From contig NZ_LIVZ01000001.1 in the NCBI RefSeq assembly GCF_001905845.1, forward strand, positions 620,001-684,000: 64,000 nt of DNA, written 5' to 3'. The DNA is from Streptomyces sp. TSRI0107 (GTDB taxonomy: Bacteria; Actinomycetota; Actinomycetes; Streptomycetales; Streptomycetaceae). Shown piece after piece: positions 17,702 through 26,754 of this stretch. Every line of letters starts with the position of its first letter. Within the stretch, counting starts at the first letter, position 1. Position numbers and translations under genes: made by a program. The notes beneath the pieces are model-generated. The model saw only the letters and a list, made by a program, of their open reading frames with translations, did no database searches and had not been told where the DNA came from.

Positions 17702-19250
17702 AGGCCAGCACCGGCGGATAGTTGTCCCCGTCGGAGTTGACGAAGACCCAGGTGCCGTCCGCCCGGATCAGCTGCCCGATGCCGCTGATGTGTCCGGCGA
17801 CCTCGCGGACCGTGGCGCCGTCGGACTCGCCGCGGCGCTCGCCGTCGGCGGCGTCGAACGTCCACAGCCGCTGGTTGGCGCCGAACACCGCCAGTTCCCC
17901 GTCGCCCGCGGGCGCCAGGGCGACCACGGAGGTGCCCAGGTCGGCGTGCCACATGCGCTGCCCGTCGCGCAGCGAGTAGGCGACGACCCGCTCGACCGCG
18001 TCGCTGCCCGGCCTGGTGGCGGCGACGACCAGCGCCTCGCCGCGGACCACGGCGGTCAGGGCGGGGCGGGCGAGGAAGCCCTCGCCGTAGGACGCCTGGC
18101 CGATCTGCAGGTCCTCCTCGTCGGCGGTGAGCGGGATCTGCACCGGGTCGCCGCCGGAGCCGGAATAGGAGAGCACCGCGGAGACGCCTCGCTCGTCCTC
18201 CTCGTCGAGCAGCAGGCTGAACGGTTCGGCGGAGATCACCGTGGCCGTGTCGATCGGGCTCTCGACGGGCAGCCGGGTGCGCTCGCGCTCCTCGCCGGTG
18301 GTGTTGTCGAGGGTGACCAGCCAGGCGGAGCGGAAGTCGAGGAACGTCTCGCAGTTGACGACGACACGGGTCGTGCCGCCCGCCGCCGAGACCGCCTCGG
18401 GCTCGCACTCCACCTCGTCGTCGGTGGGCTCGACGTTCTTCGGTTCGGTGAGCTTCGTGGTCCAGCGCGGGGCGCCGTCGGCGAGGCCGTACCCGTGCAC
18501 GGCCTCGTCGGCGACGGCCACGGCCACGCCCTTGTCGGCGGCGAGCAGACCGTCGGCGGCGGCCTGGTAGAGCGTGACGCCCTTGACGTCGCGTTCCCAC
18601 ACCTTGCGGCCGTCGCGCACATCGACACCCCACACGGTGTCGCAGGGCTTGTCGTGCCGGCCGAAGGCGACCAGCCCGATGCCGTCGACGACGGTGTCGC
18701 TCATCCCGCACACCGACTCCCGCACCGGCGCCCGCAGCACCCAGCGGCGGTCGCCGTCCCGGGAGTCGTAGGCGATCAGCGCGTCACCGCGGGCCCGGAC
18801 GACCGTCCGCGCGTCCTCGCCGACCGTCCAGGCGCCGAGCCCGCGCACGGTCGCGGGCCGGTCCGGTACGGCCGTCCAGGCGAGGTCGAGCACCGGCCCG
18901 CGCATCCACAGGAACGCCTGCCAGCCGGGCCACAGCACGAGCAGCGCGCCCGCCGCGAGCAGGGCGGGGGGCAGCACCTTGCCGGGGCGGTGACCGGTGA
19001 ACCAGATGATCGCGCCGATGGCTCCGAAGATCCCGGCGAAGGTGCAGACGAAGGCCAGCGTGAGCGTCGGCCCGGTGCCCTCCGGGCAGGGGCTGTACCG
19101 GCCACCGCAGGAGTTGCCCGGGATGGAGGACCACCCCAGGATGTGGTACTCCACCGCGAGCCCGATCAGCGCTCCCGCCAGCACGACCAGTGCGGCCGAT
19201 ATCAGTACCCGGCCGCCGCGCGATCCGCTGTTCTCGGCCACGTCGCCCAC
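17691..19250 (-). CDS. Membrane protein with extracytoplasmic PQQ-like beta-propeller domain
   Basis: A 519-residue protein. Three or four hydrophobic helices occur in the first 125 residues (VLISAALVVLAGALIGLAVEY, LTLAFVCTFAGIFGAIGAIIW, VLPPALLAAGALLVLWPGW). They are followed by a long domain with PQQ-like propeller repeats of the W/YD..dG.~.W type, such as ALIAYDSRDGDRRWVLRAP and GVDVRDGRKVWERDV, ending QRLWTFDAADGERR. Two Cys near residue 50 face the outside loop. Such proteins are common in Streptomyces, without known ligand; the propeller probably binds a protein or acts as scaffold. Start GTG at 19250. Confidence 0.8.
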   Translation of the reverse strand: MGDVAENSGSRGGRVLISAALVVLAGALIGLAVEYHILGWSSIPGNSCGGRYSPCPEGTGPTLTLAFVCTFAGIFGAIGAIIWFTGHRPGKVLPPALLAAGALLVLWPGWQAFLWMRGPVLDLAWTAVPDRPATVRGLGAWTVGEDARTVVRARGDALIAYDSRDGDRRWVLRAPVRESVCGMSDTVVDGIGLVAFGRHDKPCDTVWGVDVRDGRKVWERDVKGVTLYQAAADGLLAADKGVAVAVADEAVHGYGLADGAPRWTTKLTEPKNVEPTDDEVECEPEAVSAAGGTTRVVVNCETFLDFRSAWLVTLDNTTGEERERTRLPVESPIDTATVISAEPFSLLLDEEDERGVSAVLSYSGSGGDPVQIPLTADEEDLQIGQASYGEGFLARPALTAVVRGEALVVAATRPGSDAVERVVAYSLRDGQRMWHADLGTSVVALAPAGDGELAVFGANQRLWTFDAADGERRGESDGATVREVAGHISGIGQLIRADGTWVFVNSDGDNYPPVLAFRP

Positions 19251-19365
19251 CCCTGTTCCGTCCCTCTCCCGCGGCGCTCCCCAGCACCGCCGCCCCTCAT
19301 GGCGCGGCGCCGGAGCATAACCCGCCGGAGTGGATCACGTCAGCGAGATCGAGCGCCTCTTCGAC

Positions 19366-20051
19366 TCAGGCCGGCCACTGCTCGTACGCCGGATTCGCCA
19401 CCAGCGTGAACACCACCACGAGCAGCACGATCCGGACCAACCCGCTGCCCTTCTTCAGCGCGGTGCGCGCGCCGAGCGTGCCGCCCGCGAGATCGAACAG
19501 CGCCATCAGCCCGGCCGGCTGCCAGAGGACGGCGGTGAGGGCGAGCACGAGGAAGGTGCCGGTGCCGGGCCCGACCAGGCCGTCGTGGAAGCCGATGCCG
19601 AGGCCGGCGAGGCCGATCGCGGCGAGGACGCGTCGGCGGGTGACCGGGCCGGGCGCCGGGGCGGTGCCGAAGGAGGGCCTGAGGATCACGAGGGCGGCGA
19701 CCCCGAGCAGCACCACCATGATCACCGGCTTGAGCACCTCCGTGCTCGTCCCGGCGGCGAGGACGGTCCCGCCCGACGACCCGACGACCCGGCGAGCGCC
19801 GCGAGCCCGATGCGCACGGCGGTCGGGACGTCCACCGGCGCCCTGCGGGCGTAGGTCACCGCGGCCCCGGAAGTGCCTACGATCGCGACCGCCTTGTTGG
19901 TGCCCAGCGCGTCCACCGCCGGAGTGCCCGCCGGCAGCCCCAGCAGCGCCGGCAGCAGCAGCCCGCCACCGCCCACCACGGCGTCGATCCATCCGGCCGC
20001 GAGCGCGGCGAGACAGAGCAGGGCGACCATGGCGAGCGGTATGTGGGGCAT
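19366..20051 (-). pseudogene. TauE/SafE-family membrane permease, frameshifted by an 8-bp duplication
   Basis: The 5' part reads MPHIPLAMVALLCLAAL and then AGWIDAVVGGGGLLLPALLG..GTNKAVAIVGTSGAAVTYAR, a classic TauE/SafE (sulfite/organosulfonate exporter) N-terminal half. The 3' part, in another frame, reads TEVLKPVIMVVLLGVAALVIL and IGFHDGLVGPGTGTFLVLALT, the second half. The two frames meet at an exact tandem duplication of an 8-bp unit (19772-19787). Removing one unit restores a single 225-codon frame passing AGSSGGTVLAAGTS. As given, translation from the ATG at 20051 switches out of frame and loses the second bundle of helices. The gene is therefore broken or phase-variable, unless the duplication is an assembly artefact. 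Confidence 0.8.
19772..19790. repeat. Tandem 8-bp duplication causing a frameshift
   Basis: CCCGACGA occurs twice head to tail at 19772-19779 and 19780-19787, followed by CCC as the start of a third copy. The duplication lies inside the TauE/SafE gene and shifts the frame by +2. Confidence 0.9.
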
Positions 20052-20195
20052 GGTGCGGACCCTGAGGACGGGACGGTTGTAACGTCCACCTACCTGAGGA
20101 TCTTCTGAGGCTGCCGCGGGACCGCCGGCCTCACAGCGCCCCGCTCGCTCGCACACCAACCCTCACACCCGCCCCCGGCCCCCGCTGAGGGCAGA

Positions 20196-20233
20196 GTTCC
20201 CCGCGCGAAACAGACGTGATGCGACCGGGTAAC
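20196..20233 (+). promoter_or_regulatory. Candidate GlnR box upstream of nitrite reductase operon
   Basis: Four pentamers at 11-bp phase (GTTCC at 20196, GAAAC at 20207, GATGC at 20218, GTAAC at 20229), each separated by six bases, resemble the GlnR pattern gTnAC-n6-GaAAC-n6-GtnAC-n6-GAAAC. The second is a perfect match and the fourth differs by one base. The site ends 17 bp before the first ATG of the operon. Confidence 0.5.
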
Positions 20234-20250
20234 ACCCGCACCGCACGCTC

Positions 20251-21471
20251 ATGAGCATGACCTCGAATACGCGTGTGGTGGTGATCGGCGCCGGCCTCGC
20301 GGGCGTACGGCTCGCCCGGCGGCTCGGAGAGCTCGGCACGCCCGCGCTGCTGATCGGCGAGGAGGAGCACCGGCCGTACAACCGGGTGCTGCTCGCCGAA
20401 GTGCTGGCCGGACGCTACAGCCCCGACGTGATCGCCCTCCCGGCGCCCGCCGAGCTGACGCGTACCCGGGTGACCGGCATCGACCGCGCCGCCCGCACCC
20501 TGCGCTGCGCCGATGGCACGGAGATCGCATACGACACGCTGGTCCTGGCCACCGGCTCCAACCCGGTGCTGCCGCCGCTGCGCGGACTGTTCACCCCCGA
20601 CCACGAACTGCCCGAGGGCGTCCACGCCTTCCGCACCATGGACGACTGCCTCGGCCTGTCCAAGGCGGTCCGGCCGGGCGTGCGCGCGGTCGTCATCGGC
20701 GGCGGACTGCTCGGAGTGTCCGCGGCCCGCGCCCTCGCCATGCGCGGCGCGCAGGTCGTGCTCGCCCAGCAGTCCGAACGGTTGATGGAGCGCCAGCTCG
20801 ACCCGGCCGCGTCCAAGCTGGTCCGGCGTCATCTGACCGACCTCGGCGTCGAGGTGCACACCGACCTGCGGGTGCGGGACGTCCGGGTGGTCGGCGGCGC
20901 GGTCCGCTCGGTGGAGATGGCCGACGGATACGCCCTCGACGCCGACCTCGTCGTCCTCGCCTGCGGGGTCCACCCGCGCGTCGGCCTCGCCAAGGCCGCC
21001 GGGCTCGCCGTGCACAAGGGCGTCCTCGTCGACGACCGGCTGCGCACCTCCGACCCGCACATCCACGCGATCGGGGACTGCGCCCAGCACGACGGGAACG
21101 TGTACGGCCTCGCCGCACCCGCCCTCGAACAGGCCGACGTACTGGCCGCCCTGCTCACCGGGAACGACACCGCCCGCTACACCGGCACCCGTTCCCTCAC
21201 CCGCCTCACCCTCGCCGGTCAGGCCCCCTTCGACCTCGCCGCCTTCGGCGAGACGGAGCCCCGCCCCGGCGACGACGTCGTGCAGCTCACCGACGCCACC
21301 CGCGGCACCTACCGCAAGGTCGTCGTCCGCGACGACCGCCTGGTCGGCGGGGTCCTCGTCGGCGAACTCGGCACCGTCGGCGCGCTGGCGCGCGCCTGGG
21401 AGGGAGCAGAGCCGCTCCCGTCGGACGGCGGCCCCCTGCTCCACCTGCTCACCAATGATGGAGGCTCCTGA
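20251..21471 (+). CDS. FAD/NAD(P)-dependent oxidoreductase of the nitrite reductase operon
   Basis: A flavoprotein of 406 aa resembling the N-terminal reductase half of NirB without siroheme or Fe-S domains. It has an FAD motif VVVIGAGLAGVRLARRLGE, the segment EHRPYNRVLLAEVLAGRYSPDVI typical of NasB/NirB-type reductases, an NAD motif AVVIGGGLLGVSAARALA, and IHAIGDCAQH for the FAD ribityl contact. Its stop overlaps the nirB ATG by one base, so the two are translationally coupled. It probably delivers electrons from NAD(P)H to nitrite or nitrate reductase, which would suit the free-standing NasA. Start ATG at 20251; a second ATG lies two codons on. Confidence 0.85.
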   Translation: MSMTSNTRVVVIGAGLAGVRLARRLGELGTPALLIGEEEHRPYNRVLLAEVLAGRYSPDVIALPAPAELTRTRVTGIDRAARTLRCADGTEIAYDTLVLATGSNPVLPPLRGLFTPDHELPEGVHAFRTMDDCLGLSKAVRPGVRAVVIGGGLLGVSAARALAMRGAQVVLAQQSERLMERQLDPAASKLVRRHLTDLGVEVHTDLRVRDVRVVGGAVRSVEMADGYALDADLVVLACGVHPRVGLAKAAGLAVHKGVLVDDRLRTSDPHIHAIGDCAQHDGNVYGLAAPALEQADVLAALLTGNDTARYTGTRSLTRLTLAGQAPFDLAAFGETEPRPGDDVVQLTDATRGTYRKVVVRDDRLVGGVLVGELGTVGALARAWEGAEPLPSDGGPLLHLLTNDGGS

Positions 21472-24068
21472 TGTCGGACACCCCCACGATCGTGCTCGTC
21501 GGCCACGGCATGGTCGGTCAGCGCTTCCTCGAAGCGCTGGCCGAGCGCGGCCTGACCGCCACGCACCGCGTGGTCGTGCTCTGTGAGGAGCCGCGTCCCG
21601 CGTACGACCGCGTCCACCTCACCTCGTACTTCTCCGGCACCTCGGCCGATGAACTCTCCATGACCGACATGGAGTTCATCGAGAAGCACGGCATCGAGCT
21701 GTACGTCGGCGACCCGGCCGAGACCGTCGACCGCGACGCCCGCAAGGTCACCGCCCGCTCCGGCCTGGTCGTCGACTACGACGTCCTCGTCCTGGCCACC
21801 GGCTCCTTCCCGTTCGTGCCGCCGGTCCCCGGCAAGGACGCCGAGGGCTGCTTCGTCTACCGCACGATCGAGGACCTGCTCGCCATCGAGGAGTACGCGA
21901 AGACGGCGAAGACCGGTGCCGTCGTCGGCGGCGGCCTGCTCGGCCTGGAGGCCGCGGGCGCCCTGAAGGGCCTGGGCGTCGAGGCGCACATCGTCGAGTT
22001 CGCCCCGCGCCTGATGCCGGTGCAGGTCGACGACGGCGGCGGCGCGGCCCTGCTGCGCACCATCGAGGACATGGGCCTGTCCGTGCACACCGGCGTGGGC
22101 ACACAGGAGATCGTGACCGACGCCGCGGGCGCCGTCACCGGAATGAAGCTGTCCGACGGCTCCGAACTCGCCACCGACATGGTGATCTTCTCCGCCGGTG
22201 TCCGCCCCCGCGACCAGCTGGCCCGCGACTGCGGCCTCCAGGTCGGCGAGCGCGGCGGCATCAGCGTCGACGAGCAGTGCCGCACGGTCACCGACCCGCA
22301 CGTCTTCGCGATCGGCGAGTGCGCGCTGGCCGCGGACGGCCGGGTGTACGGCCTGGTCGCCCCCGGCTACGAGCAGGCCGAGACGGCCGCCGCGACGATC
22401 GCGGCGGACGAGGCGTCGTTCACCGGCGCCGACCTGTCCACGAAGCTGAAGCTGCTCGGCGTGGACGTCGCCTCCTTCGGCGACGCGCACGGCACCGCCG
22501 AGGACTGCCTCGACGTCGTCTACTCCGACTCCCGCGCGGGCCTCTACAAGAAGCTGGTCATCGCCCGCGACGGCACCCTGCTCGGCGGCATCCTGGTCGG
22601 CGACGCGGAGGCGTACGGCACCCTGCGCGCCTTCACCGGCTCCGTCCCGCCCGTCTCCCCGGAGCAGCTTGTCCTCCCGGCCGGCGCGGGCGCCCCCACC
22701 CAGCTCGGCCCGTCCGCGCTGCCCGACGAGGCGATCATCTGCTCCTGCCACAACGTGTCCAAGGGCACGATCCGCGGCGCGGTCACCGACCACCAGTGCA
22801 CCACCGTGCCCGAGGTCAAGAAGTGCACCAAGGCCGGCACCGGCTGCGGCTCCTGCATCAAGGTCCTCGGCCAGCTGGTCACCGCCGAGCTGGAGGCCGG
22901 CGGCGTCGAGGTCGACAAGGGCCTGTGCGGCTGCTTCTCGCAGACCCGCGAGGAGCTGTACGAGATCGTCCTCGCCCTGCGCATCACCTCCTACCAGGAC
23001 CTCCTGGACCGCCACGGCCGCGAGAACGCGCGCGGCGGCGACGGCTGCGAGGTCTGCAAGCCGGCGGTGGCGTCGATCATCGCCTCCCTGGCGCCGACCA
23101 TCGGCGCCGAAGGCTACGTCCTCGACGGCGAGCAGGCCGCGCTCCAGGACACCAACGACCACTTCCTGGCCAACCTCCAGAAGAACGGGTCGTACTCCGT
23201 CGTCCCCCGCATCCCCGGCGGTGAGATCGCCCCGGAGAAACTGATCGTGATCGGCGAGATCGCCCGCGACTTCGGCCTCTACACGAAGATCACCGGCGGC
23301 CAGCGGATCGACATGTTCGGCGCGCGCGTCGAACAGCTCCCGGTGATCTGGGCCCGGCTGGTCGACGCCGGCTTCGAGTCCGGCCACGCCTACGGCAAGT
23401 CGCTGCGCACCGTGAAGTCCTGCGTCGGCTCGACCTGGTGCCGCTACGGCGTCCAGGACTCCGTGCGCATGGCGATCGACCTGGAGCTGCGCTACCGGGG
23501 CCTGCGCTCCCCGCACAAGCTGAAGTCGGCGGTGTCCGGCTGCGCCCGCGAGTGCGCGGAGGCCCAGTCGAAGGACTTCGGCGTGATCGCCACCTCGAAC
23601 GGCTGGAACCTCTACGTCGGCGGCAACGGCGGCGCCACCCCGCGCCACGCCGACCTGCTGGCGCAGGACCTCAGCGACGCCGAACTGATCCGCCTGATCG
23701 ACCGGTTCCTGATGTTCTACATCCGTACCGCCGACCGGCTGGAGCGCACCAGCACCTGGCTGGACCGCATCCCCGGCGGCCTGGACCACGTACGCGACGT
23801 GGTCGTCCACGACTCCCTCGGCATCTGCGACGAGCTGGAGGGCCTGATGGCGGCCCACGTCTCCCACTACCGCGACGAATGGGCCGAGACCATCAACGAC
23901 CCCGAGAAGCTCGCCCGGTTCGTGTCCTTCATCAACGCGCCCGACACACCCGACCCGGTGGTCGGCTTCGTCCCCGAGCGCGACCAGATGAAGCCGGACC
24001 TGCCGCTGCTGTCGATCGGCCTGCGCCCCACCGGCGAAGACGTTCTGGAAGGAAGCGCCCAGCGATGA
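21471..24068 (+). CDS. nirB: NAD(P)H nitrite reductase large subunit
   Basis: Assimilatory NADH-dependent nitrite reductase of 865 aa, which reduces nitrite to ammonium with six electrons through FAD, Fe-S and siroheme. The N-terminal FAD/NAD domains are at about 1-310 (VLVGHGMVGQRFLEAL, GAVVGGGLLGLEAAGAL). The BFD-like [2Fe-2S] region follows at about 423-463 (CSCHNVSKGTIRGAV, CTKAGTGCGSC). Next come the two NIR ferredoxin-like and siroheme/4Fe-4S domains, with CVGSTWCRYG at about 650 and GCARECAEAQ at about 690 supplying the cluster Cys. The start has GGAGG six bases upstream. It is coupled at both ends: one-base overlap with the upstream FAD reductase and ATGA overlap with nirD. Confidence 0.96.
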   Translation: MSDTPTIVLVGHGMVGQRFLEALAERGLTATHRVVVLCEEPRPAYDRVHLTSYFSGTSADELSMTDMEFIEKHGIELYVGDPAETVDRDARKVTARSGLVVDYDVLVLATGSFPFVPPVPGKDAEGCFVYRTIEDLLAIEEYAKTAKTGAVVGGGLLGLEAAGALKGLGVEAHIVEFAPRLMPVQVDDGGGAALLRTIEDMGLSVHTGVGTQEIVTDAAGAVTGMKLSDGSELATDMVIFSAGVRPRDQLARDCGLQVGERGGISVDEQCRTVTDPHVFAIGECALAADGRVYGLVAPGYEQAETAAATIAADEASFTGADLSTKLKLLGVDVASFGDAHGTAEDCLDVVYSDSRAGLYKKLVIARDGTLLGGILVGDAEAYGTLRAFTGSVPPVSPEQLVLPAGAGAPTQLGPSALPDEAIICSCHNVSKGTIRGAVTDHQCTTVPEVKKCTKAGTGCGSCIKVLGQLVTAELEAGGVEVDKGLCGCFSQTREELYEIVLALRITSYQDLLDRHGRENARGGDGCEVCKPAVASIIASLAPTIGAEGYVLDGEQAALQDTNDHFLANLQKNGSYSVVPRIPGGEIAPEKLIVIGEIARDFGLYTKITGGQRIDMFGARVEQLPVIWARLVDAGFESGHAYGKSLRTVKSCVGSTWCRYGVQDSVRMAIDLELRYRGLRSPHKLKSAVSGCARECAEAQSKDFGVIATSNGWNLYVGGNGGATPRHADLLAQDLSDAELIRLIDRFLMFYIRTADRLERTSTWLDRIPGGLDHVRDVVVHDSLGICDELEGLMAAHVSHYRDEWAETINDPEKLARFVSFINAPDTPDPVVGFVPERDQMKPDLPLLSIGLRPTGEDVLEGSAQR

Positions 24069-24418
24069 CCCTGGCACCCGAGACGACCGACCTGAAGGTC
24101 CAGCTGCGGCTGGCGGACGACGAATGGTTCACGGTCTGCGACCTGAACCGCCTGCTGCCCGGCCGCGGCGTGGCGGCCCTGCTGCCCGACGGCCGCCAGG
24201 TGGCCCTGTTCCGCGACCGCAGGGGCCAGGTGTACGCCGTCGACAACCGCGACCCGTTCACCGGCGCGGCGGTCCTCTCCCGCGGCCTCACCGGCACCCA
24301 CGGGGACCGGCCCTTCGTCGCCTCGCCCCTGCTCAAGCAGCGGTTCGACCTGCTGTCCGGGCAGTGCCTGGACGACGAGACCGTACGTGTGACGGCGTAC
24401 GAGGTGCGGGCGGCCTGA
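24065..24418 (+). CDS. nirD: NAD(P)H nitrite reductase small subunit
   Basis: NirD of 117 aa, a Rieske-fold subunit that pairs with NirB. The sequence DEWFTVCDLNRLLPGRGVAALLPDGRQVALFR and YAVDNRDPFTGAAVLSRGLTG match the family, followed by FVASPLLKQRFDLLSGQCLDD. The CxH...CxxH iron-sulfur ligands of true Rieske proteins are absent, as is normal for NirD. The ATG at 24065 overlaps the nirB stop (ATGA) and was chosen over longer upstream options in the same frame, which lie inside nirB. A strong inverted repeat at 24479-24538 probably ends the operon. Confidence 0.94.
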   Translation: MTLAPETTDLKVQLRLADDEWFTVCDLNRLLPGRGVAALLPDGRQVALFRDRRGQVYAVDNRDPFTGAAVLSRGLTGTHGDRPFVASPLLKQRFDLLSGQCLDDETVRVTAYEVRAA

Positions 24419-24478
24419 CCGGCCCGTACCAGGTACGGGCGGCGGGCGGCCTCACCGGCCGCCTCCGCCGCCCCCTGA

Positions 24479-24538
24479 CCGCCACCGTTCACCGGCCTGC
24501 CCTGGCCTGCCCTGCCCCGGCCCGGTGAACGGTGGCGG
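24479..24538. terminator. Long perfect inverted repeat after nirD
   Basis: Arms of 17 bp beginning CCGCCACCGTTCACC (24479-24495) and ending GGTGAACGGTGGCGG (24522-24538) flank a 26-base loop. The element lies between the converging nirD and VOC genes and is well placed as a two-way terminator. A smaller palindrome CCCGTACC/GGTACGGG is at 24423-24439. Confidence 0.7.
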
Positions 24539-24553
24539 ACCGGTGTCCGGGGC

Positions 24554-24982
24554 TCATTCCCCGTCCTGGCCCCGCTCCTCGCCCAGCTCGGTGAAGAGCG
24601 TCAGCTGGAGCGCTCCCGGCGCCTCCAGCCGGGAGTTCAGCGAGTTCCAGGGCGTGCGGGTCGGCTCGGCGATCACCTCCGCCCCGGCGGCGGCCAGCCG
24701 GTCCGTGGCCGCCACGGAATCGTCCACCTGGAACGCGACCCTGATGTGCCCGGCCACTCCGCGCCGCCCGACCTCGACCTCGTCGATGAACTCCGCGTGG
24801 TTCGGATCGGTGATCTCCAGCGTCGCCCGCCCGGCCTCCAGGATCGTCACCCTGCCGTCGGGCGAGCTGAACGCCGCGCGCTCCGGCAGTCCGAGGACGT
24901 CACGGTAGAAGCGCAGGGCGGCGTCGTAGTCCTCGGCGGTGACGACGAGACGCAGCTCGCGGACGGCGGGGGCGTCGGACAT
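24554..24982 (-). CDS. VOC (glyoxalase/bleomycin-resistance) family protein
   Basis: A 142-residue vicinal oxygen chelate protein with two betaalphabetabetabeta modules. LRLVVTAEDYDAALRFYRDVLGLPERAAF opens the first, and HIRVAFQVDDSVAATDRLAAAGAEVI opens the second, ending PGALQLTLFTEL. The metal-binding positions are poorly conserved, so a sequestering or binding role is as likely as catalysis. The ATG at 24982 has GAGGAG six bases upstream. It sits 47 bp downstream of the SulP gene, both on the minus strand, and may be expressed from that operon. Confidence 0.82.
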   Translation of the reverse strand: MSDAPAVRELRLVVTAEDYDAALRFYRDVLGLPERAAFSSPDGRVTILEAGRATLEITDPNHAEFIDEVEVGRRGVAGHIRVAFQVDDSVAATDRLAAAGAEVIAEPTRTPWNSLNSRLEAPGALQLTLFTELGEERGQDGE

Positions 24983-25029
24983 CGGGGGCTCCTCGGTGAT
25001 CGGGATGCGGTACGGCCACTGACCGCCCC

Positions 25030-26754
25030 TCAACTTCCGGCGGGGCCGGGCCATTCCCGCAGCGAGTCCCGCGTGGGGACGCTCGTGTCCAGGTGGAACC
25101 ACTCGGCGTTGGGACCCGGCCCGGCGGAGACCGGCGCCTCGGCCGGCTCCCCGCCCCGGGCCTGCGGCGCCCCCGCGAGGTCCGGCAGCAGCAGCTCCAC
25201 CCGCACCCCGGCCCCCCGCTGCTGGGCCGTGAACTCCTCGACCTGCGTGCGGCAGGCGTGGTCCAGGTGGGTCACGCCGAGCAGGTCCAGCCGGATCCGC
25301 GGCAGGCCGGCCGCCGCCGCGGCCTCCAGCGCCTCGATCAGCCGCGGCAGCCGCAGGAAGGTGGCGTTGCCGGTGACCACGACCCGCGCGGTGTCGTCCG
25401 CGACGTCCTGCCGCACGACGGCCCGCGACATCCGCAGCGCGGCCAGCACCACCCCGGCGGCGAGCCCGATGACCACGCCCTCCAGCAGCGCGGTCGCGGT
25501 GATCGCGAGGGTGGTGAGGGTCATCACCGCGAACTCCCCCCGGTCCTGCCGCCACATCTTGGGGAACTCCTGCGGCGCGAGCAGCTTCCACCCGCTGTGC
25601 ACCAGCACCCCGGCGAGCACCGAGATCGGCACCAGCGCCAGCACCTGGGGCAGCAGCAGCGCGAACGCGAGCAGCCACACGCCGTGCAGGACGCGGGAGA
25701 TCCGGGTCCGCGCCCCGGCCTGGACGTTCGCCGAACTGCGGGCGACGACGGCGGTGATGGGCAGCGCGCCCAGCACGCCCGCGACCGTGTTCCCCGCGCC
25801 CTGCGCGATGAGTTCGGTGTTGTAGCGGGTGCGCGGGCCGGTGTGCATACGGTCCACGGCGGCCGCGGTGAACAGGCTCTCCGCGGAGGCGATCACCGTG
25901 AACGTGAGGATCGCGGTGAGGACCCCGGCGTCGGCGAGCCCCGCGAACTGCTCCGCTCCGGGCATGTTGACGGCGTCGGCGAGGTTGCCGACCTGCAGCG
26001 TCCTGATGTCCACGCCGGGCAGGGCCGCGACGGCGATGCCGATCCCGACGGCGACGAGCGCGGCCGGGAACCTGCGCACCGGCGCCGGGACCTTCGGCCA
26101 GACGAAACTCAGCGCGACCGTGACGGCCCCCAGCCCCGCGGCGATCGCCGCCTGCGGGTCGGCCGCGGTGTCGGCGACCAGCCCCGGCACACCGGCGATG
26201 TTCTCGAAGGGCACACCGGGCGCCTTCGCGTCGGCCATCGGGTACAGCTGGCTGAACATCAGCGGCAGTCCGATGCCCGCGAGCATGCCCTGGACCACGG
26301 CGAGGGAGATCGCCTGGAACATCCGCCCCAGCCGCACCACCCCGAGCACGATCTGCAGGATCCCGGAGAACAGCACGATCACGCCCAGCATGGCGACCCC
26401 GTGCTCCGTCACCGTGTCCGCGACCAGCGCGGCCAGCCCCGCCGCCGGCCCGCTCACCTGGAGCGTGCTGCCGCGCACGGCTCCGACCACCAGCCCGCCG
26501 ATGACACCGGAGATGATCCCCAGCTCGGCGGGCACGCCGGAGGCGACGGCGATGCCGATGCACAGGGGCAGGGCGACCAGGAAGACGACGAGGGACGCGC
26601 TGATCTCGGTGGCGAGGTCGACGCCGGACGCGGGGCTCTTCCCGGCGCGGGGCTTGCCGGAGCCGCCCTCCCTCGCCCCGTCGTTCTTCGCCCCGCCCTT
26701 CTTCGAGCCGAGCTTCCTGGCGGCCGTGGCCCTGCGCGCATGGGCCCCGCTCAT
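25030..26754 (-). CDS. SulP-family anion transporter, probable bicarbonate transporter
   Basis: A SulP transporter of 574 aa. A basic, Gly/Lys-rich cytoplasmic N-terminus (1-45) precedes about ten or more membrane helices (about 48-440) with the family segments EISASLVVFLVALPLCIGIAVASG, SGPAAGLAAL and AESLFTAAAVDRM. A shortened STAS-like domain follows at about 455-535 (VVVTGNATFLRLPRLIEAL, IRLDLLGVTHLDHACRTQV). Its start codon overlaps the stop of the carbonic anhydrase gene (ATGA). SulP-carbonic anhydrase pairs are known as bicarbonate uptake modules, so HCO3- is the favoured substrate over sulfate. Confidence 0.88.
   Translation of the reverse strand: MSGAHARRATAARKLGSKKGGAKNDGAREGGSGKPRAGKSPASGVDLATEISASLVVFLVALPLCIGIAVASGVPAELGIISGVIGGLVVGAVRGSTLQVSGPAAGLAALVADTVTEHGVAMLGVIVLFSGILQIVLGVVRLGRMFQAISLAVVQGMLAGIGLPLMFSQLYPMADAKAPGVPFENIAGVPGLVADTAADPQAAIAAGLGAVTVALSFVWPKVPAPVRRFPAALVAVGIGIAVAALPGVDIRTLQVGNLADAVNMPGAEQFAGLADAGVLTAILTFTVIASAESLFTAAAVDRMHTGPRTRYNTELIAQGAGNTVAGVLGALPITAVVARSSANVQAGARTRISRVLHGVWLLAFALLLPQVLALVPISVLAGVLVHSGWKLLAPQEFPKMWRQDRGEFAVMTLTTLAITATALLEGVVIGLAAGVVLAALRMSRAVVRQDVADDTARVVVTGNATFLRLPRLIEALEAAAAAGLPRIRLDLLGVTHLDHACRTQVEEFTAQQRGAGVRVELLLPDLAGAPQARGGEPAEAPVSAGPGPNAEWFHLDTSVPTRDSLREWPGPAGS

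Noticed and set aside
21309..24077. A 922-codon open frame antisense to nirB
   Set aside because: It is a shadow frame produced by GC-rich codon structure. Its composition is Gly/Ala/Val/Asp-rich without motifs, and the plus-strand nirB frame is an unambiguous enzyme.
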